From: Candidatus Scatomorpha stercorigallinarum
GTDB taxonomy: Bacteria; Bacillota_A; Clostridia; Oscillospirales; Oscillospiraceae
Reading direction: 5' to 3'
Assembly (NCBI GenBank): GCA_018713375.1
Contig: DVOV01000102.1
Span: 1-14,252 of the forward strand
DNA: 14,252 nt
This document shows positions 11,623 through 14,252 of this stretch, one piece after another. How positions within the stretch are numbered: the stretch's first letter is position 1; the number at the start of each line of letters is the position of its first letter. The notes under the pieces are model-generated. The model was not told the DNA's origin and did no database searches. It worked only from the letters and a program-made list of their open reading frames with translations. The position numbers and the translations under genes were made by a program.

Positions 11623-13404
11623 TCACTCGCTGTAGAGCTGCCAGTAACGCATGAGGATGGTGGCCAGCTGGGCGCGCGTGAGCATGTCCTTCGGCACCAG
11701 GCGGCCCTCCGTGTCGCCCTGCACGATGCCCAGGCCGTCCGCCCAGAGCACGGCCTCCACCGCCTCGGGATCGACCGCGTCCATGTCCGGGTAGGCGCCC
11801 TCGCCGGAGGCGGAGGTGTCGCCGCCGAGTATTTCCGTCACTTTATAGAGCGCCAGGAGCAGTTCCTCGCGCGTGGCGGGAAGATCGGGCAGGAATTCCC
11901 CGTCCTCCGCGCTCATGACGCCCTCGGAAACGCACCAGGCGGCCGCTTCGGCATACCACGCGCCGCTCTCCACATCGCTGAGACCCGCCGTGCCCGCCTG
12001 CGGCTCGCCGGCCATGCGGTGCATCAGCGTGGCCACCATGCCGCGGCTGAGCATGTCGTCTGGCGAGAACGTGCGGTTGGAGGTGCCGCGCAGCAGGCCG
12101 TTGACATAGGCGTAGTATACCGCGCCGGCAAACCAGCGCGTCCCGCCCACGTCGTCATAGGGGCTGTACCAGCGGGCAATCTCCGCGCACTCCTCCGCCG
12201 TCAGCGAGCGCGTGTCCTCCGCGGCGTTGACGCCGTTGGCCGCGTCTTCCGCGTCGGCGGCGGCCAGGTATTCGGAGATGGGCGTGCCCTCCATGCGGCA
12301 GGGGCGGGACATGATGCGCAGCTGGCTGGCGGCGTCCGCGCCGTCCACGAAGTAGTTGGCGGCGGTGCCGCGGGCGTTGGCGCCGCCCATAAGTATCTGA
12401 TAGCCCGTGTTGGCCAGCAGCAGCGCGTCGCCCTCGCTGCTGCGGCGGGAGTAGGGATAGGCCATGGTCGTGGGGGCGGCGCCCGTCCAGCCGCCGATGC
12501 AGCTGACGCAGAGGTCATAGTCCGCCTTCACCACGGCGGCGTACTCCTCGGCCGTCTCCCCTTCCTTCATGCTCGCGCCCGTGCGGCCGTCGTTGTTGAA
12601 GCGGTGCAGGCCGTAGGTGTGGCTGCAGAGGTTGATCTCGCCGCTGCGCTCCATCTCCATGAGCTCCTCCCAGACGCAGTAGGGCGCGCTCTGGCCCACG
12701 CGCGTGCCGCCTCCGTGCACCAGCTCCCAGGCGGAGTCGATGTTTTCGCCGATGAGGTTGAAGTCCGCCTTCGCGCGGTATTCGCGCAGCAGCGGCCAGC
12801 CGTTTTTGTAAACGCCCTCGGTGCCGTCGTCGATGGAGATGATGACGGCCTTCGGAGGCAGGGGCTTGAGGCCGTTGATATAGTCGATCACGTCGTCGGA
12901 CGTGATGGTCGTGTAGCCGTTCTCGCGCAGCCATGCGAGGTCGGCTGCGAAGTCGGCCGGCCGCAGGGAATACTCCTCAAACTCCACGCCCTGGGCCTCG
13001 TCGGCCTCGGTTATGAAGTTGTGGTACATGACGACCGACACCTTGCTCAGCTTCTGCCCGTTGGCGCCGGCCCGGATGGGCTCGCTGCGCGCGCCTGCCG
13101 TGCCGTCCGCCGCCACGCCCTCCACGGCATAGTACATGGCCGTGGGCCACTCGGCCTCCGCATCGCGGAAGGAGCCGCCCTCCGCCGTGCCGATGAGCTC
13201 GTATTCCCCGCCGGCGCTCGCCGCGCGGTAGATGTTGTAGGTATACCCGTCCTCCGCCTCCCAGATGAGCATGACGTTATTGGGGTCCTGCCATGTGGCG
13301 CTCTGCACGCTCCATGCGGGCGCTTCGGCGGCGGACGCCCCCGTCAGCAGCAGGGAAACCGCCAGCACGGCGCTCAGCAGCGCAGACAGCGTCCTCTTGA
13401 CCAT
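11623..13404 (-). CDS. SLH-anchored polysaccharide deacetylase with N-terminal fibronectin-like domain
   Basis: Predicted cell-surface enzyme of 593 residues. A signal peptide (1-25, cleavage near ASA) is followed by a fibronectin type III-like domain (about 29-112). A NodB-type deacetylase domain (about 119-375) follows: MYHNF (126-130), IDDG with D192-D193 for motif 1, and SHTYGLH (261-267) supplying the two motif 2 histidines. AYPYSR (315-320) stands where motif 3 is expected. Three SLH repeats (about 415-465, 475-520, 537-590), with LSRG, TREE and TRAQ at the TRAE-motif positions, should bind a secondary wall polymer. IDDG instead of the common FDDG is a small deviation. The substrate may be peptidoglycan, poly-N-acetylglucosamine or another acetylated glycan; SHTY-L-H resembles the PgaB/IcaB-like branch. 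Start 13404 is set by AAGGAGG (13419-13413); the longer frame from 13428 lacks a site. Confidence 0.9.
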   Translation of the reverse strand: MVKRTLSALLSAVLAVSLLLTGASAAEAPAWSVQSATWQDPNNVMLIWEAEDGYTYNIYRAASAGGEYELIGTAEGGSFRDAEAEWPTAMYYAVEGVAADGTAGARSEPIRAGANGQKLSKVSVVMYHNFITEADEAQGVEFEEYSLRPADFAADLAWLRENGYTTITSDDVIDYINGLKPLPPKAVIISIDDGTEGVYKNGWPLLREYRAKADFNLIGENIDSAWELVHGGGTRVGQSAPYCVWEELMEMERSGEINLCSHTYGLHRFNNDGRTGASMKEGETAEEYAAVVKADYDLCVSCIGGWTGAAPTTMAYPYSRRSSEGDALLLANTGYQILMGGANARGTAANYFVDGADAASQLRIMSRPCRMEGTPISEYLAAADAEDAANGVNAAEDTRSLTAEECAEIARWYSPYDDVGGTRWFAGAVYYAYVNGLLRGTSNRTFSPDDMLSRGMVATLMHRMAGEPQAGTAGLSDVESGAWYAEAAAWCVSEGVMSAEDGEFLPDLPATREELLLALYKVTEILGGDTSASGEGAYPDMDAVDPEAVEAVLWADGLGIVQGDTEGRLVPKDMLTRAQLATILMRYWQLYSE

Positions 13405-13421
13405 ATCATTTTCCTCCTTGC

Positions 13422-13435
13422 CGCGCACAGGCGCG
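13422..13435 (-). promoter_or_regulatory. Small hairpin next to the deacetylase ribosome site
   Basis: CGCGC (13422-13426) and GCGCG (13431-13435) can pair around a 4-nt loop in the leader. The stem ends 2 nt before the AAGGAGG ribosome site on the minus strand. The role is uncertain. Confidence 0.3.
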
Positions 13436-13442
13436 TTTTCAT

Positions 13443-13471
13443 ATTATAAATTCTGTCATAAAAGATATCAC
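13443..13471 (-). promoter_or_regulatory. Likely promoter of the SLH deacetylase gene
   Basis: On the minus strand an exact TATAAT (13448-13443) lies 17 nt from GTGATA (13471-13466), which matches TTGACA at four of six positions. The predicted start is near 13436, giving a leader of about 32 nt. Confidence 0.6.
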
Positions 13472-13506
13472 GCCCACGCGCTGCCCGTCAAGCCGCAGGC
13501 ACAAAA

Positions 13507-13532
13507 AAGCGGCCCCCTCCCAGGGGCCGCTT
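13507..13532 (-). terminator. Terminator of the small secreted-protein gene
   Basis: AAGCGGCCCC (13507-13516) and GGGGCCGCTT (13523-13532) form a perfect 10-bp stem with a 6-nt loop. On the minus strand it ends in a run of six T's (13508-13503). It begins 13 nt after the stop of the gene at 13546. It also insulates the deacetylase promoter. Confidence 0.9.
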
Positions 13533-13545
13533 CCTTTTTCGTATT

Positions 13546-13956
13546 TCAGGCGGACATGCGCTCGTACTGGAAGGAGACGTCGATGACTACGTTCTCCGCG
13601 GGCATGGTGAAGAAATAGCTGCCGTCCTCCGCGCGGTTGACCTCCAGGCAGGAGCCGGCGGCGGTGATGGCGGCGATGGAGGCGGTCTCGTAGCCGCCGT
13701 AGGGGCTGATGGTGAAGCTGACGGTGCTGCCCTCCGCGCTGTTGGAGGCGTTGGGCGTGACGGCCCCGCCGCGCTCGGCGTTGGCGGTGATCTCAAAGGT
13801 GCTGCCGCCGCTCTGCCCGTAGAGCTCGGGCAGGGCTCCCGCCACCGCATCCGGCCCGCCGTTGTTGCCGGAAGCCGTCGTGGGGAAGGAGAGAACGGAG
13901 AAACAGAGCACCGCTATGAACATCAGCATCGGAAGCGTAACGCTGTTCTTCTTCAT
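13546..13956 (-). CDS. Small secreted protein with one Flg_new_2 / InlB B-like repeat
   Basis: Predicted exported protein of 136 residues. A signal peptide occupies about 1-29 (KK start, hydrophobic core 9-24, likely cleavage after TAS). A short linker (30-50) leads to a single beta-rich repeat (about 53-131). This repeat has the pattern of divergent InlB B-repeats (Flg_new_2): ITANAERGGAVTPNAS (56-71), EGSTVSFTISPYGGYE (75-90) and FFTMPAENVVIDVSFQY (115-131). Such modules usually occur in tandem in large adhesins; here one stands alone, without an SLH, LPXTG or other visible anchor. C18 is in the signal region but no proper lipobox surrounds it. Start 13956 is supported by GAGGT about 10 nt upstream; the longer frame to 14037 runs through the promoter. 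Function is unknown, possibly adhesion or wall binding. Confidence 0.8.
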   Translation of the reverse strand: MKKNSVTLPMLMFIAVLCFSVLSFPTTASGNNGGPDAVAGALPELYGQSGGSTFEITANAERGGAVTPNASNSAEGSTVSFTISPYGGYETASIAAITAAGSCLEVNRAEDGSYFFTMPAENVVIDVSFQYERMSA

Positions 13957-13998
13957 CGTGGCAGGGACCTCGCTTTGATTAACATAATACTTATTGGT

Positions 13999-14026
13999 AA
14001 TATAATGATACTTGTAATTATGTAAA
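13999..14026 (-). promoter_or_regulatory. Likely promoter of the small secreted-protein gene
   Basis: On the minus strand TTTACA (14026-14021) and TATATT (14004-13999) are 16 nt apart, each with one mismatch to consensus. The -35 box is part of the left arm of the long AT-rich inverted repeat. Confidence 0.6.
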
Positions 14027-14079
14027 TTTGCAACCAAAAATTTAGATACACTTGGTTACAAAATGTACATAATAATTAC
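14014..14079. repeat. Long AT-rich imperfect inverted repeat upstream of the small secreted-protein gene
   Basis: The left arm (14014-14037), read on the minus strand, and the right arm (14052-14079), read on the plus strand, share the pattern TTGGTT-R-CAAA-(A)-T-K-TACATAA-(TAA)-TTAC. By eye 22 of 24 aligned positions agree, with 4 nt of gaps. A 14-nt centre lies between. A third, weaker copy, TTGGTAATATAATGATAC, lies on the plus strand at 13994-14011. The arms overlap the -35 box, which suggests an operator. The island from about 13974 to 14086 is AT-rich in an otherwise GC-rich window. Confidence 0.65.
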
Positions 14080-14084
14080 GAATC

Positions 14085-14128
14085 CTTTTCGCGCCCACAT
14101 GCGTTCCGTATCAATTTGGGCGCAAAAG
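14085..14128. repeat. Second inverted repeat, 12-bp arms with 19-nt loop
   Basis: CTTTT-C-GCGCCCA (14085-14097) and TGGGCGCAAAAG (14117-14128) are complementary apart from one bulged C at 14090. On the minus strand its first arm includes the T-tract that follows the terminator stem at 14127-14157. It may be a second hairpin behind that terminator or a separate regulatory site. Confidence 0.5.
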
Positions 14129-14157
14129 ATCCGCCGGCCATAGCGGCCGGCGGATCT
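14127..14157 (-). terminator. Terminator of the gene entering at the right edge
   Basis: AGATCCGCCGGCC (14127-14139) and GGCCGGCGGATCT (14145-14157) form a perfect 13-bp stem with a 5-nt loop. On the minus strand TTTTGCG follows. It lies 18 nt after the TGA of the partial gene at 14176. Confidence 0.85.
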
Positions 14158-14175
14158 GCCGGGTATTTATGTTTT

Positions 14176-14252
14176 TCAGAGCTTGAGGTCGCCCTCTTTT
14201 ATCCAGCCTATCCGGCGGCACAGCAGCCCCAGCGCCCAGCAGATGACGGCGG
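14176..14252 (-). CDS. C-terminal end of an unidentified, probably membrane protein (partial)
   Basis: Only the last 24 codons and the stop (TGA, 14178-14176) are inside the window; the start lies beyond the right edge. The readable peptide begins with a hydrophobic stretch AVICWALGLLCRR and ends in GWIKEGDLKL. This fits the end of a transmembrane helix with a basic cytoplasmic tail. A strong minus-strand terminator 18 nt further on supports a real gene end. The family cannot be identified from so short a segment. Confidence 0.55.
   Translation of the reverse strand, partial: AVICWALGLLCRRIGWIKEGDLKL

Noticed and set aside
12019..13449. 476-codon open frame on the plus strand across the deacetylase gene
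   Set aside because: It is antisense to a protein with signal peptide, NodB and SLH domains, and runs through that gene's leader.
13957..14037. 27-residue extension of the small secreted protein
   Set aside because: It would place the promoter region inside the gene and hide the signal peptide. A ribosome site supports the start at 13956.
13974..14086. AT-rich island as a miniature transposable element
   Set aside because: The inverted arms are nearly adjacent rather than terminal, I see no target-site duplication, and no second copy exists in the window.
1..14252. CRISPR array, tRNA, rRNA or insertion sequence
   Set aside because: No regularly spaced repeats, no tRNA-like cloverleaf, and no transposase or terminal inverted repeats were seen in reading both strands.

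Overview
The window looks like chromosomal DNA from a GC-rich member of the Clostridia, probably Oscillospiraceae-like. This is inferred from the gene families (FtsEX beside a coiled-coil M23 endopeptidase and an S41 protease, a CdaR/PucR regulator, a greA-lysS pair, an SLH-anchored polysaccharide deacetylase), from strong AGGAGG-type ribosome binding sites, and from sigma-A type promoters. No database search was possible. I see no phage, plasmid, insertion sequence, CRISPR array, rRNA or tRNA.

Left part (1-5435, all +): a CdaR/PucR-type regulator, ftsE, ftsX (overlapping ftsE by 14 nt), a secreted coiled-coil M23 (LytM) endopeptidase and an S41 carboxy-terminal processing protease. This is a cell-wall remodelling cassette. 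FtsEX would transmit ATP hydrolysis across the membrane to the coiled-coil endopeptidase. The S41 protease acts in the same compartment and could control the amount of hydrolase. Three GC-rich hairpins separate the last two genes.

Middle (5432-8055, +): a perfect consensus promoter (TTGACA-N17-TATAAT) overlaps the stop codon of the protease gene. Its predicted start point falls at the first bases of a perfect 12-bp hairpin. Next come greA and lysS. The LysRS carries an extra C-terminal Trbp111/MetRS-type tRNA-binding domain. A bidirectional terminator closes the operon.

Right part: a minus-strand Nim-like flavin/PNPOx-fold gene has its own promoter, whose -35 box lies in a dyad. A two-gene minus operon encodes an MFS transporter, with a large extracellular insert, and a 101-aa unknown protein. 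A divergently transcribed membrane-anchored GDPD-family phosphodiesterase (+) follows. Then come two minus-strand surface genes: a deacetylase with three SLH repeats, and a small secreted protein with a single Flg_new_2/InlB-B-like repeat. The latter is preceded by an AT-rich island with a long inverted repeat. The end of another minus-strand gene enters at the right edge. Perfect-stem terminators separate most units. There is no gene-free stretch over 300 bases. The longest lies between 13957 and 14175 and is rich in palindromes.

Nothing here amounts to a clearly new multi-gene system. The best candidates for new biology are the greA promoter-hairpin leader, the AT-rich inverted repeat near 14014-14079, the LysRS fusion, and the FtsEX-endopeptidase-protease cassette with its linked regulator.
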